From the NCBI GenBank assembly GCA_028274465.1, contig CM051458.1, forward strand, positions 74,835,766-74,899,765: a DNA stretch of 64,000 bases, given 5' to 3'. How positions within the stretch are numbered: position 1 is the stretch's first letter; the number at the start of each line of letters is the position of its first letter. The stretch is from Plantago ovata. Lineage: Eukaryota; Streptophyta; Magnoliopsida; Lamiales; Plantaginaceae. A model generated the notes under the pieces. The model did not search any database, was not told the origin of the DNA, and saw nothing but the letters and a program-made list of their open reading frames with translations. Of the stretch, positions 33,537 through 44,773 are shown piece after piece. The translations under genes were made by a program, and so were the position numbers.

Positions 33537-34758
33537 TGATGAACGTATTTTTGACGCGTTCATCTTGTCTTTTTTACCTTCTTTTGCTATCTTTTAGCCT
33601 TGTTTTTTGGTTAGTTTTGTAGAATAGTGCCACGTTTATTGTTTTCTGCATTTTCAGGCACTTAGGTACGAAATGGCGTTTTTGGAACTAAAAACGAGCT
33701 TTTTTGATAGAAAATGGCCCCGTTGAAGTTCCTTGATCTCCACGGCTTGTTCGTGAGTGTTTGAGCATCAATAAGCATTGAGAAGGATAAGTCCAAGGCA
33801 CCCGAGGGCCATACGAGGGCAAAAAGATTGAGTTTGAAGACAAAAATCTGCCCAGGAGCCAAGCTAAGCGCCTGGAATAGTGAAGCGCTCCGCTTCATTT
33901 TCCAGGGGCTTTGGCACAACAACCAAGCCCAAGCGCTCCGCTTGGCCTCTCCAAGCGGTCCGCTTGGCAGCGGTTACGTTTTCGGATTTTCCTTCTTAGA
34001 TCTGATCTTCAGTTTCTTTTTTCAAGACTTTTGAACTGTAGCTTCGTTTTGGAGAGCTCCTAAGCCCCAAAACTCAGAGAAAACTCAGATTACATTGGAT
34101 TAAAGGTTTTGGCATTGGATTGCATCCGTTGTTTCATCTACGGAGAGGTTTTCATCAATACCCACCGATTAGTGACAGCTTGGTGGTAACATTGTATCAT
34201 TATCTCTTGTCTAGTAGTTTGATTTGATGTATTCTATTTGCAATTCATATGATTTGATGTCTATGTTGATGAATATGAGTATCTAAATCCTTTGTGTTGG
34301 TGGTAGAATGTAGAATATGCATGCTATGGGTTATGTTTATGCTTACATGAGATTGTGATTCAATCTTGCTGCAAATTCCTTTCATATGATTCTTAGTTGC
34401 CTATAAAATATATTCGAATTGAGTATAGTGACAAGCTCTTGGTCAATGATCGGAGGTTTTACGCACTGAACTTGTGAGCATATTCGTAACCCATGCATGT
34501 GTATTTGATTTCTACCACCAATCGTTTTCCAAACTTGATTACAACAATCTGATTTCTCGTTGCTTTGTTCAAAGAAAGCAATTCCACAAACATTTGAACT
34601 CGTTGTCTGAAATTACTAGCAAAAACCTCAAACAAAGCCACGTTTGGTCCCGAGAGAACGACACTCGGGGACAACTTGCCATTGCACTCTAGTTTGTGTA
34701 GTGATGAGTGTTCTTAGGCTTTTTAAACAAATTTAATTGGTGAAAAACGACATCATCA
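33537..34758 (+). repeat. Gypsy-2 3' LTR (internally deleted)
   Basis: TGATGAACG to CATCATCA, 1.22 kb, preceded by the polypurine tract. It is shorter than the 5' LTR because about 139 bases are missing after GGTCAATGA near 34449. The second contig's copy (48030-49390) has the segment, so the loss is specific to this copy. Confidence 0.9.
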
Positions 34759-35585
34759 GTTAGGATGCAAAGTCGTTGTTTAGTGGGGGTACCAAACGTA
34801 ATTATGTCTTGTAAGTTTATTTATTTATTTTTAGTTAAATTGGTCGATGTTTATGTGAGTAGTAGTATTGACTACATCAATACTCTTGGACGTTCGTTGA
34901 GACATCTATCTCAATCTTCCGTCAACACTGTTACTCAAGATGAAAATCGAATTAACTCATCGTCCATTGTTGGCACTGGTATGATAATATCATTTCATTT
35001 TACTTCTCACGTAAATAAAATTTATATTAGTGAATGTCTTTAATTAGTAGTAGCATGTTCAACGCTTAATGGAATTCCAATAACTTGGTTTTGACATTCG
35101 TGGATCTATAGCAAGTTCAATGTACGGGGAAACATCGAATTTGAAGGCCAATTCATTCGGACATGTTATTACTCCGCAATATTAGGATCGTACACAACCG
35201 CATGGAATTTCATATAATGTGACACGACCCTCTTTGCCTCCACCGCCAGATTACGCTCCTATATCCGTAGGTACTTTTCCTTTACAATATCCTATATCAA
35301 GTGTCCTCCTTGACAACTGTTCAAGTCCTGGTGTGGTTGGATCCACTAATGTTCAAGCTTCGGTTGCTTCTAAGTCTTCCTTACCATTTGTTCTCCACCA
35401 CAATTCCCCGTACCCTGGCCCTATTACGCCAACATGTAGGGCCACGCCTTCACATGAACCTATGCAGTTCTTTATACTCGAGAGTTCTCCAGAAAGCTCT
35501 CCGGATGAAGTTAATTATGTTATATCTCCGCCAAGCCACGTTACCAATGGTAATTAGTTGTTACTCACTCACAATGGAATTCTAC

Positions 35586-35588
<3 letters not shown>

Positions 35589-35671
<83 letters not shown>
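35589..35671 (+). repeat. (TA)n microsatellite in a Rep/helicase intron
   Basis: About 41 uninterrupted TA units between exons. The contig B copy (50221-50314) is about ten bases longer and interrupted by TTATATGTA. Confidence 0.95.
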
Positions 35672-35673
<2 letters not shown>

Positions 35674-38066
35674 CTAAATTATATATTTTAGTAATTCAAA
35701 TGTATTGTTGATGTTGTAGGAAATACTTTGTTCCATGGTTCTTTGTCTTCTACGCCCTGCGCTCCTAAGAGAAGATCTGTGCTAGATGTAGAGGTACTTG
35801 AGAGCCTAAGGAGAGATATAGCGCATGAGATGAGAAGTATCGATGTGGTATCAACAGACAACGGTAAATTTAATTGGGAATTTAATATGATCTCTATAAT
35901 TATACTCATCTTATTCTATCTTCATCGTGATTTCTAACAATTGTATTTAAAGGTACATCCGACAAAGCTTATAGAGCAGTGACCAAGTTCAATAGACTCA
36001 ATAGACGGACTGTTCGACAGATTATTTTGTATTAGTGAGCCTAATCTTCAATACGGTAAGCCAAATTATTTTGTATTAGCATGCTGCGTTTAATCTTTTA
36101 AATTTGGTCTCATTGATATTTTTATATTGTAGGTATTACTGCACCGGTTGAGATAAAATATTGTTTGGAGATATATAATTTACGTATAGATATGCTTCTT
36201 GATAAATATACAATTAAGTTGATTAGAGGTGTATCTCTAGACATTCTAGAGTCTTCTTCTGCTGCTGTTGCAAGGGAAAAACGTAAAGTAGCAATGGTTC
36301 GCAATAGAAAGAAGAATGAGTTGATAGCTAGATGGACGGTTGGTGTTGATGTTATTGGTAAAGATATGCACTCTAATATGTTTCATTTTCATAATGCTTA
36401 TTGACGTTTTAGTATATTTATAAATTGTTCTTATCATGCATTCAGCGTATGAGGATTTGGGTGATCCAACATATAAGTGTCCATTTTGTGATGCTCTAAT
36501 GTGGTTTGATGAAAAGGTGAAAAATTCATCTAATGGAATCCTGAATTCTGTCTGTGTTGCAACCGTGGTAAAATTCAGTTTCCGCGCGTACGACCTCCTC
36601 CTAGGCTGCTAGATGATCTTTTACATGGAAGACACGTGGATAGTCAAAATTTTATTGACAACAACCGCGATTACAACATGATGTTTGCTTTTACTTCTAT
36701 GGCTGGGCATCAAGATACGTCGGTCAATGATGGGTGTGGTCCGTATACATATCGTCTTGGCGGAAGTAATTATCATTTGGCGGGTAGTTTGTTGCCGCCA
36801 GAAGGAGACTCACCCAAGTTTGCACAGTTATACATGCATTGCGGTGAGGATGAGGTGCAAGATAGAATTAGTGCCCAAAGGTAAATTTGTTTGTCATTGC
36901 AATTAGCCAATTTATTATTTTAGTTTATTTTATTTCTTGGTAGTATTACTTATCTCATTTGTTTCACTCATTGAGCAGCAATTTTATTCTTTTTGATTGT
37001 GTAGTAAGAATCGTAAATCTCGGGCGATTGATTCCGTTGTATCCGACCTTAAGGAAATGTTAGATGAACATAACACCCTGGCTAAGAGTTTTCATATGGC
37101 TGCCGAACGATTCATGGTCGATGATAATAGTAATGTGCGATTAAGGCTCATTGGTAAGAGAACACGTGATGGGAGGATGTATGATCTACCGACATGTAAT
37201 GAAGTTGCTGCACTCATTGTTGGTATGAGATTCTTTTGTTTGACCATCCTTGAATATATATGATTTATTACGGCTGTTTTGTTTCGTACTGGAAAATCAC
37301 AATATGTACATAGAGTGTCAATTTAAATTTTGAAATTCACAAGCTGTTAATATTATTTCAGGTAATGACGAGATGGAAATGGAACCCCGTGATATAATTC
37401 TTGAAGAACGTGATAATAATCTGAAGCGTATATTAGAATTGCATGCTAAATATCTTCCATTACAATATCCTTTATTGTTTCCTTACGGAGAAGAAGGATA
37501 TCATACGGAGATCAAGCTTCATGATCATAGTACAATTAAGAGAGACCATATAACCCCTAAGGAATTTTTGTGCTATAGGATGTTTGACCTTGAAGACGAT
37601 GCTCAAACAATTCTTATGGGTAGGAAGCTATACCAACAATTCTTGGTTGATGGATACATGATGATGGAGTCCCATCGATTATCTTTCATTACAAGAAATC
37701 AAAAATTATTGAGGGCAGATAATTATAAGTCGATTAAGGATGCTATTCGAAGAGGAGACATTGATCCGACTGACGAGGCTTCGATGATAGGTAAACGGTT
37801 GGTGTTGCCTTCGACATTTGTCGGTGGTCCTAGGTATATGGTCCAGAATGTTTAGGACACCATGGCAATATGCAAAAGCTTGAAGTATCCTGAATTGTTT
37901 ATTACGTTCACGTGTAATCCTAAATGGCCTGAGATTACACGCTTTGTTCAAGCAAGGGGACTGAGACCAGAAGACCGGCCGGATATAGTATGCCGTGTTT
38001 TCAAGATGAAGTTGGATCAACTAATTAAGGACTTGAAGACTGAAAATATATTTGGAAAGGCAATAG

Positions 38067-39339
38067 TGATGAATGTGTATTTTACACTTTCATTCGAGTC
38101 TTTTTCACCTATTTTAGCTATCGTCTATGTTAATTTAGCTATATTTTAGTACATTTTATTAGAATAGTGTCACGTTTCCCTTTAGATTTTATTTTACAGG
38201 TTTTAGTTGAAATTTGAGGATTTCCGGGCAATTATATTGAAGTTGACAAGGAATTGGTGTTCCAGAAGCCTATTTGGAGTATCTGAAGGTTTCCGGATAG
38301 GATTTGAAGTCTAGGGGCCGAATCTGGAGGTTAGAAGGCTACTAGAAGTCAGAAACCGAGTCCGAAAAGGGGAAGAAATCCAAAAACGCGTCGAAAACGC
38401 GGAATACCGCGAGAAAAAACCTGGGGCGAACCGCCGCGTGCTGGGGCGAACCGCCCCGTAGTTTTTCGGGGCCTATATATAGTGCTCAGTTTTTCTCCGA
38501 AAATCATATCTTTCCAGACCTACTTTCTCACCTCTCTCTATAGTTTTAGGTAGGAACTTCCCGGGGCCTGTCCTGGGAGTTCCGTAGCTTAGGGGATACT
38601 TTTTCATAGCAGTTTGGAGCTCGTAGGATCGCAATCATCCGGAGATTGACAACCTTCGGTAACTTTGTATCTTACAGTTTTATTCTACTTATTTTATTAT
38701 ATTCTTTCAACATGTTTTCTTCTATGATTTATGTTGATTGCATGCCTATTATGAGTAGCTAAACTTATCGTTGGTGGTAGTATGTGAATTCTTAGCGAAG
38801 GGAAGATAATCATGCTAATGGCTATATCGCACATTATACTCCGTGTCATTGCTTTATTTCGTTGATCAGGCACAACCTAAATTCTCGTATGTTGTATTAA
38901 TTATTATGCATGTTTGGACACTTGTCGACCATCAGACCAATTATCTTCGTAGTGTTGAATAATTACGGAACACATTAGAACAAAAGTGATTGACTTGTCA
39001 GACCAATTTATTTTCGTAGTGCTTAATATTTGCAACAGGACACTAGATTGATTCAAAGATCTCTATGCAAGACCGATGAATTTATGCATGATTATCGACC
39101 CGTTATGCTAAGAAGGACCATACTATCACCAATCTCCATTATATGCTAGAAACCCCTTTTGCTATCTGTCTGCTGTTTTATATTCTCTTGTTAAATAGAT
39201 AAAGTTAGTTATAGTCCTGAGAGAACGACACTCGAGTCATTCTACTGCTACACTACGGTTTTCGTTGTAGTTGTGGATTGCCTTTGGCTAATTACAAATT
39301 TATTTGCTTGAATTCGGAGCACGACATCCGCGTTCATCA
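38067..39339 (+). repeat. Solo LTR of the Gypsy-1 family inside the Helitron gene (contig A)
   Basis: TGATGAATGTG to GTTCATCA, 1273 bases, flanked by a perfect AATAG target duplication (38062-38066 and 39340-39344). No internal retrotransposon sequence is present, so it arose by recombination between LTRs. It has the TATATATA region (about 38473), the GGGGCGAACCGCC words at about 38424-38458, and ends beside the intron that precedes the HUH exon. It matches the Gypsy-1 LTR (1956-3274, opposite strand). Confidence 0.95.
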
Positions 39340-42300
39340 AATAGCAGGTACCATTTTGTTTATATATTTTATGGGAACATTAATGGAACAGTTTATATAT
39401 GTGTTATGTGTATTAATAACATATATCGTTTTCCTATCGTTTGCAGTTGTCTACACGGTTGATTTTCAGAAGCGTGGTTTACCACATGCCCATATTCTAC
39501 TGTGGATAGACAGGAATGATAGGTCCTTGGATGTGAGTGAAATTGATAATGTTATTTGTGCGGAGATACCGGACAAGGAACTTAATCCGGATTTGTATAA
39601 GGCCGTATCGGAGTACATGGTACACGAACCATGTGGTGTGCTGAACCAGAATTCTCCGTGTATGGATAGAGACAAGAGGAAATGCACAAATAAATTTCCC
39701 AAGTCGTTTAATGAAAGAACGACATTTGATGATAATGGATATCCCGTTTACAGGAGGCGGGATACTGGTGCCACGATAATTAAGAATGGTATTGAAGTGG
39801 ACAATAGGTAAATCTACGTTACTTTATATTAACATTTTTTTATCATATGTTTATATAGTTGGATCAGTGATTCGTGATCTAAATTTACAGGTACATTGTC
39901 CCGTACAATCCTTACTTATTGATGAAATATCAAGCTCATATTAATGTTGAGAGGTGCAACTCAACGAACTCAATCAAGTATCTCTTCAAGTATGTCAATA
40001 AGGGTGTTGACAGATGCGGTGCAAAGATTATGGTTGAGAATGAGGTTAAGGATTATGTGGATTATCGTTATATATGTGCTTGCGATGCAGTATGGCGTTT
40101 GTTGGGATATCCCATTCACTATCGAGATCCTCCCGTAGAGCATTTGCCATTCCACTTGGAAGGTGAGCAGACAATGTGTTTCAAAGACGGTGACTACATT
40201 CCGGATTTGAAAGAGAAACAAACTTTTGCACATTCAAAATTCCTTACTTGGATGGATTTCAATAAAAAAACACCCTGAGGCCCGAAAGTATTTGTATGCG
40301 GAGTTTCCACAGCATTACGTGTACAGTGTTCCTGAGCGCAGGTGGAAGGATAGACAGCAATCAAGGAGGAAGATTGGTAGGATTTATCATGTTCCCCCTG
40401 GTACTGGTGCTTTATACCATCTCAGGATAATGCTGAATCACATAAGGGGTGCTACCTGCTTTGAAGATTTGAGAACGGTGAATGGTGTTGTCTATGAAAC
40501 GTACCGTGACGCTTGCTACGCACTAGGGCTGCTTGATGATGATGCTGAGTATATTGATGGCATTAAGGAGGCATTCTTTTGGGGTGGGGGTTACTACCTT
40601 CGTCAGTTGTTTTCCATGCTTCTTATGTCTAATAGTATGTCTAGACCAAAGCATGTTTGGGAGAACACTTGGATGTATTTATCGGATGATATAATCATCC
40701 GTATGCGGAATCAGTTTAACAATCCAGGTACGTATGTGGTGTGAGATATTTTATCGGTTTTACTTGATGTTTTTTTATTATTATTAACACGTCGTACAAT
40801 GTAGATTTGCAACTGAGTGAAGAACAACAGAAACAACTTGCTCTTTCTGCAATTCAGGACATCCTGAAGAAGAATGGGTGCAGTTTAGATCAATATGAAG
40901 GTATGAAACTTCCGGATAATGTTGTCGTTGGCGATGGATTGAACAAGTTAATTGCCGAAGAGATGATATATGATTTGCATGAATTGCAAGCCGAGCATGC
41001 CAAGTTGTATCCGTGTTTGACGGACGAACAGAAGAATAATTATCAAATGATCATGGATGCTATTGAATCAGAAACAGGTGGTGTGTTTTTCGTCTATGGT
41101 TATTGTGGTACGGGCAAGACGTTCCTCTGGAGAACATTATGCTCAGCTATTCGTGGTCGAGGTGATATTGTCCTTCCAGTTGCTTCGAGTGGCATTGCCT
41201 CTCTTCTCCTTCCTCGGGGTCGTACTGCGCATTCTAGATTTAGTATACCTATAGAGGTTGATGAGACGACCATGTGCAGCCGAATAACTCAGACCAGCGA
41301 GTTGACCACGTTGATAAAACGCTGCAAGTTGATCATATGGGATGAAGCTCCCATGACAAATAAGTTTTGTTTTGAGGCTCTTGATAGGAGTTTGAGGGAC
41401 ATTATTAGGGGTCCGGATGGTTTGACGAACGCTAAACCGTTTGGTCGAAAGGTTATTGTGTTTGGTGGTGATTTCCGTCAGATTTTGCCCGTTGTACCCA
41501 AGGGTAGCAGGCATGATATTGTCCATGCAACACTATGTTCTTCTAACCGTATATGGAGATATTGCAAGGTGTTGAATCTCACGAAGAACATGCGATTGCA
41601 TGTTAGTATATAATTTGTACTTCATTATCATTTGTGTTCTGTTGTATTTAGGTTCTTAGGGTTTATGTTTATTGTTGTAGTCTGGAAATTCAGCTGAGGA
41701 AGTTGCTAATATAAAGGAGTTTGCTGATTGGTTGTTGCGTGTCGGAGATGGTGTGGAAGGGGGCGATAACGATGGTGAGGTTGATTTCAAATTGCCAAAG
41801 GATATACTCATTCTTGAAGCTCCGGATGATCATATAGCCGCAATGGTGAAATCTACATATCCATCTCTTTTGGATCATGTTGGAGATGGAGCTTATTTTC
41901 AGGATAGGGCTATACTGGCGCCGACAAATGAGGTAGTAGAACAGATTAATAACTACGTCATGGAGTTGTTGTCGGGTGATGCAGTTCAGTATATGAGTTC
42001 CGATAATATATGCCCGGATGAGGATGATGTTGTCAATCGAGAGGATGTTATTTGGTTGAATTTCTAAATACAATCCGAACTTCTGGGCTGCCAAACCACT
42101 TGATCCGATTGAAGGTTGGTTGCCCCGTTATGCTCTTGCGTAACATCGACCCGGCGGCTGAACTTTGTAATGGAACTCGGTTGGTGGTGACGGATCTTGG
42201 TGAAAAGATTATACAGGCGAAAGTAATTCATGGGAAGTATGCCGGCAATAGAGTTTACATACCGCGGATGGTTCTTTCACCTTCTGACCACACCAAGTTT

Positions 42301-42717
42301 CCAATACGATTCCAGCGCCGACAGTTTCCTATTGCTATCTGCTACGCAATGTCTATCAACAAGAGTCAAGGACAATCTTTGGGTAATGTTGGCCTCTATC
42401 TTCCTAATCCTGTTTTCAGCCATGGTCAGCTCTATGTTGCGTTCTCTAGAGTTACTAGAAAGAAAGGGTTGAAGGTTCTAATACTTGATCAAGATGGTAA
42501 ACCCACCGACACTACCACTAATATAATGTACAAAGAAGTCCTTTGGAAGTTGCGATGAATGCTCCTTTGTATTTACTTTGCTATAGATTGATTATGAATT
42601 TTCTACTTTTAACTCGAATTACTTCATTATAATACTTTACTTTACTTTAAACATTTTTTTACGATTATCTTTGAATAATCTTTTCTTTAATAAATATAAG
42701 ATAAGAATTATATCATA

Positions 42718-42745
42718 CCGTGGCGATGCCACGGGTATGTACTAG
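42718..42745 (+). other. Helitron 3' terminus: hairpin and CTAG
   Basis: CCGTGGC (42718-42724), loop GAT, GCCACGG (42728-42734), seven bases, then CTAG (42742-42745) followed by T. Such a hairpin 5-12 bases before CTRR marks the Helitron 3' end. It lies about 170 bases after the helicase stop. Confidence 0.9.
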
Positions 42746-42883
42746 TCAATCAATAAAACATACTTCATGTAACTTGTTTCGGTTTTAATTAATTCCGATC
42801 TTAATTTGTTATATATTTTAGTTAAGTTAATTTAGGTGGTTGCTGTTGAATTTTCTCGTGTTCGATCTTCAAAAATATCAACA

Positions 42884-43345
42884 ATGGCTGCTCGTGAACC
42901 AAAAACATTCAAGGTGAGTAGCTTTTTTCGATCTGCTAAGTTTGCCGACAGATTAATTATAATGGCGTGTGGTGTGTGTGAACAGGAACCAATGTCCCTT
43001 GGAGTTTGGCCAACCGTGAAGCCCTTCGTCAATGGCGGTTCTTCTGGTATGCTCGCTGCCTCTGTTATTCAACCCATCGACATGATCAAGGTCAGAATTC
43101 AACTAGGTCAGGGATCAACCGTGGATGTGATAAAGACCATTCTTAAAAATGAGGGGGTTACCGCCTTCTACAAAGGTTTGTCTGCTGGTCTTCTTCGACA
43201 AGCTACATATACAATTGCAAGGCTTGGATATTTTAGGATCTTGACAAATAAAGCATTAGAAGCCGGTGAAGGAAAGCCCCTGCCACTTTATAAGAAAGCA
43301 TTGTGTGCATTGACTGCTGGAGCTATTGGTGCTTCTGTCTGTTGA
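42884..43345 (+). pseudogene. DTC: Mitochondrial dicarboxylate/tricarboxylate carrier, N-terminal fragment (contig A)
   Basis: In intact form this inner-membrane carrier exchanges dicarboxylates (malate, 2-oxoglutarate) and tricarboxylates. ATG 42884 opens MAAREPKTFK. A 72-base GTGAGT..CAG segment (42914-42985) looks like an intron that happens to stay open in frame. Exon 2 gives LGVWPTVKPFVNGG, the first carrier signature PIDMIKVRIQLGQGS (PX[DE]XXKXR), and EGVTAFYKGLSAGLLRQATYT with the usual ARLGYF. Sequence fits plant DTC closely up to AGAIGASV, then stops at TGA 43343, about one third of the roughly 300-residue family length. Two of three carrier repeats are missing, so this is a fragment. 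The Helitron end lies 138 bases upstream, within the expected promoter/5' UTR. Confidence 0.8.
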
Positions 43346-44770
43346 TGTTGATGGGTAAATTATCAAGTCCTTCTAATACGTTCTAGAGCGGTCCTCTTAA
43401 CTTTAGCCTCCTTCCATTGTAAGTAATGTCCTGAAAATAACTTGAGGGGGAGGTTAGTAACGGTTTTCCGGTTTGTCTAGTGATCAAACCGGATAATCGA
43501 CTTTACGGTTAGAGGGTCGAAAGCCACTCTAGTGTATATAGTATGAAAGTGGGTAAGATATTGATTACCTTTAGGGGTGAATGGTGTCCCCTATTTATAG
43601 TGTTTCCCAAATGGTGATAAAGCTCCTGAGATTGCGCCAAGTGTAAGGCCATGATTGAATATCAAGACTAAAAGCCCATTAGTTGGCTTAATGGGCCTGA
43701 CCCACGTACCAAATTAACGTTTCCACAAGGCTAAGTTGGTAATTTCACGCTTTAAGGAACGTTCCAGAGTTCTGTCCCGTTCTTGTATCCGACATGGTGT
43801 CCGATACACGGTCCGAGGTCCGAGGTCCGAGGTAACGTCCGATATACGTTCCGACTCCGTTGTATCTTGCGCCCATATGTACTACAGCTGAGCTGTGTAA
43901 ATCTTTCTTAGGGTCCGACTCCGTTGTATCTCGCGCGACAAGTCCGATACCAAGAAGTGTGTCAGACATCTTTCTTGAAGTATCGGGCCTTGAGATTTCG
44001 CCCCTGGTCCTTGAAATCATACTACTCGCGTCGTATGTCGGACCACGGTCCGAGTAGAACATTTTTTGGAGTAATCTCTTTGTCGGACTAGGGCTCATGT
44101 GTCGGACATGTGTGCCCTAGACGTTGGACTTTGTGTCTAGCTAAATCGTTCTCTTGGTTCGTACAACGAACCGGACATATTCCAACATTAACATATGCCC
44201 CCTAGTTTCCAAGTATCTTGGAACAAGATAGTTGCGTAACAATCAGTATAGTCCGAGTCTCTTGTGATTCGTACTATTATTTGCGGTTGAAAATTTTCTA
44301 AGTTTCCGTCCGAGTTCATGAGTACTCCAACCCTCCTCCTTTCATTCCCCCCTCTCCCTTTTATAGTCCGAGTAACTTAATACTCGGAGTATAAAAAGAA
44401 GATATTTTGAATTTTGAAATGTCAAGATCCGGGTTTTAGTATCATTTCTCTCGTCCGACTTAGTATCTTCCGTTGGTTCGATACTTCTATTTCTTGACGT
44501 AAGAAAAGTCCTTTGTAATCTTCAAATCCGAGTGATGCAAACAGAGCTTGATTCTGCCAGCTCTTTCTTTTTCCGAGTAAATTAGCTTCTTCTTCCGAGA
44601 TTGGTAGCTCTTCCTTTTTAAGGATTCTTCCGAGTTACTCGTATGAGTATTTGCGACACTCAATGGCGACGTTTTTTCTCGATTTTCGGGAAGTATGGGG
44701 TCAAACTGTCTTTTCATCAGAAGTTTCAATCTGAGCCGTTGATTCCGACTCATCTAACGGTTAAGAAGAT
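43346..44770 (+). other. 5' non-coding part of the gypsy-type element (contig A)
   Basis: No gene is visible. A CCGGTTTG/CAAACCGG hairpin lies at about 43470-43494. From 43790 to 44170 the word GTCCGA/TCCGAG is repeated many times, including GGTCCGAGGTCCGAGGTCCGAGG near 43809 and two copies of CCGACTCCGTTGTATCT. The element's left boundary with the carrier fragment is not resolved; no terminal repeat was recognised. Confidence 0.45.
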
Positions 44771-44773
44771 TGA

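Larger units (their letters stand above)
28084..34758 (+). mobile_element. Gypsy-2: non-autonomous Ty3/gypsy-type element with gag and protease only
   Basis: The LTRs start TGATGAACG and end CATCATCA, and are flanked by a perfect GTTAG duplication (28079-28083 and 34759-34763). A tRNA-Asp-type primer site follows the 5' LTR, and a polypurine tract (GGTTTGGTTTGGGGAG) precedes the 3' LTR. The 4-kb interior codes for gag and a protease-like region only. From 31517 to 33516 I find no reverse transcriptase, RNase H or integrase motif. Gag is related to Gypsy-1 gag but lacks a visible zinc knuckle. It would depend on an autonomous relative, as in the TR-GAG class of plant elements. Confidence 0.9.
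34835..42558 (+). pseudogene. Helitron Rep/helicase protein, multi-exon, broken (contig A)
   Basis: This is the rolling-circle transposase: an HUH nuclease joined to a Pif1-type helicase. Exons run 34835-34978, about 35112-35553 (ending SPPSHVTNG), 35720-35865, 36134-36357, 36447-36880 (zinc-finger-like CPFCDALMWF and CLCCNRGK), 37004-37220 and 37362-38066. The solo LTR interrupts there. They continue at 39446-39808 (HUH motif KRGLPHAHILLW), 39890-40728 (tyrosine motif KYLFKYVNKGVD), 40804-41602 (Walker A GYCGTGKTF, Walker B IIWDEAPM, GGDFRQILPVVP) and 41683-42558 (KVGCPVMLLRN, SINKSQGQSL, YVAFSRV). Lesions shared with contig B are TAG at 37853 and one extra A in the A-run near 40263. Specific to this copy is a 1-base loss at 42048 that stops the frame at 42067; here the C-terminus reads to KEVLWKLR. 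Confidence 0.85.
34764..42745 (+). mobile_element. Helitron, right portion with 3' terminus (contig A)
   Basis: It carries the Rep/helicase gene and ends in a 7-bp hairpin followed by CTAG with T as the next base, as expected for Helitrons (CTRR end, insertion between A and T). It is interrupted by a solo LTR (38067-39339). The left part is at 9476-12819, on the far side of the MULE and Gypsy-2. A near-identical copy is at 49396-57389. Confidence 0.85.

Noticed and set aside
40807..41613. A host Pif1 DNA helicase gene
   Set aside because: The helicase is continuous with an HUH Rep domain upstream and followed by a Helitron hairpin/CTAG end.
43470..43494. CCGGTTTG/CAAACCGG hairpin as a Helitron end or terminator
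   Set aside because: No CTRR follows within a dozen bases and no gene ends there.
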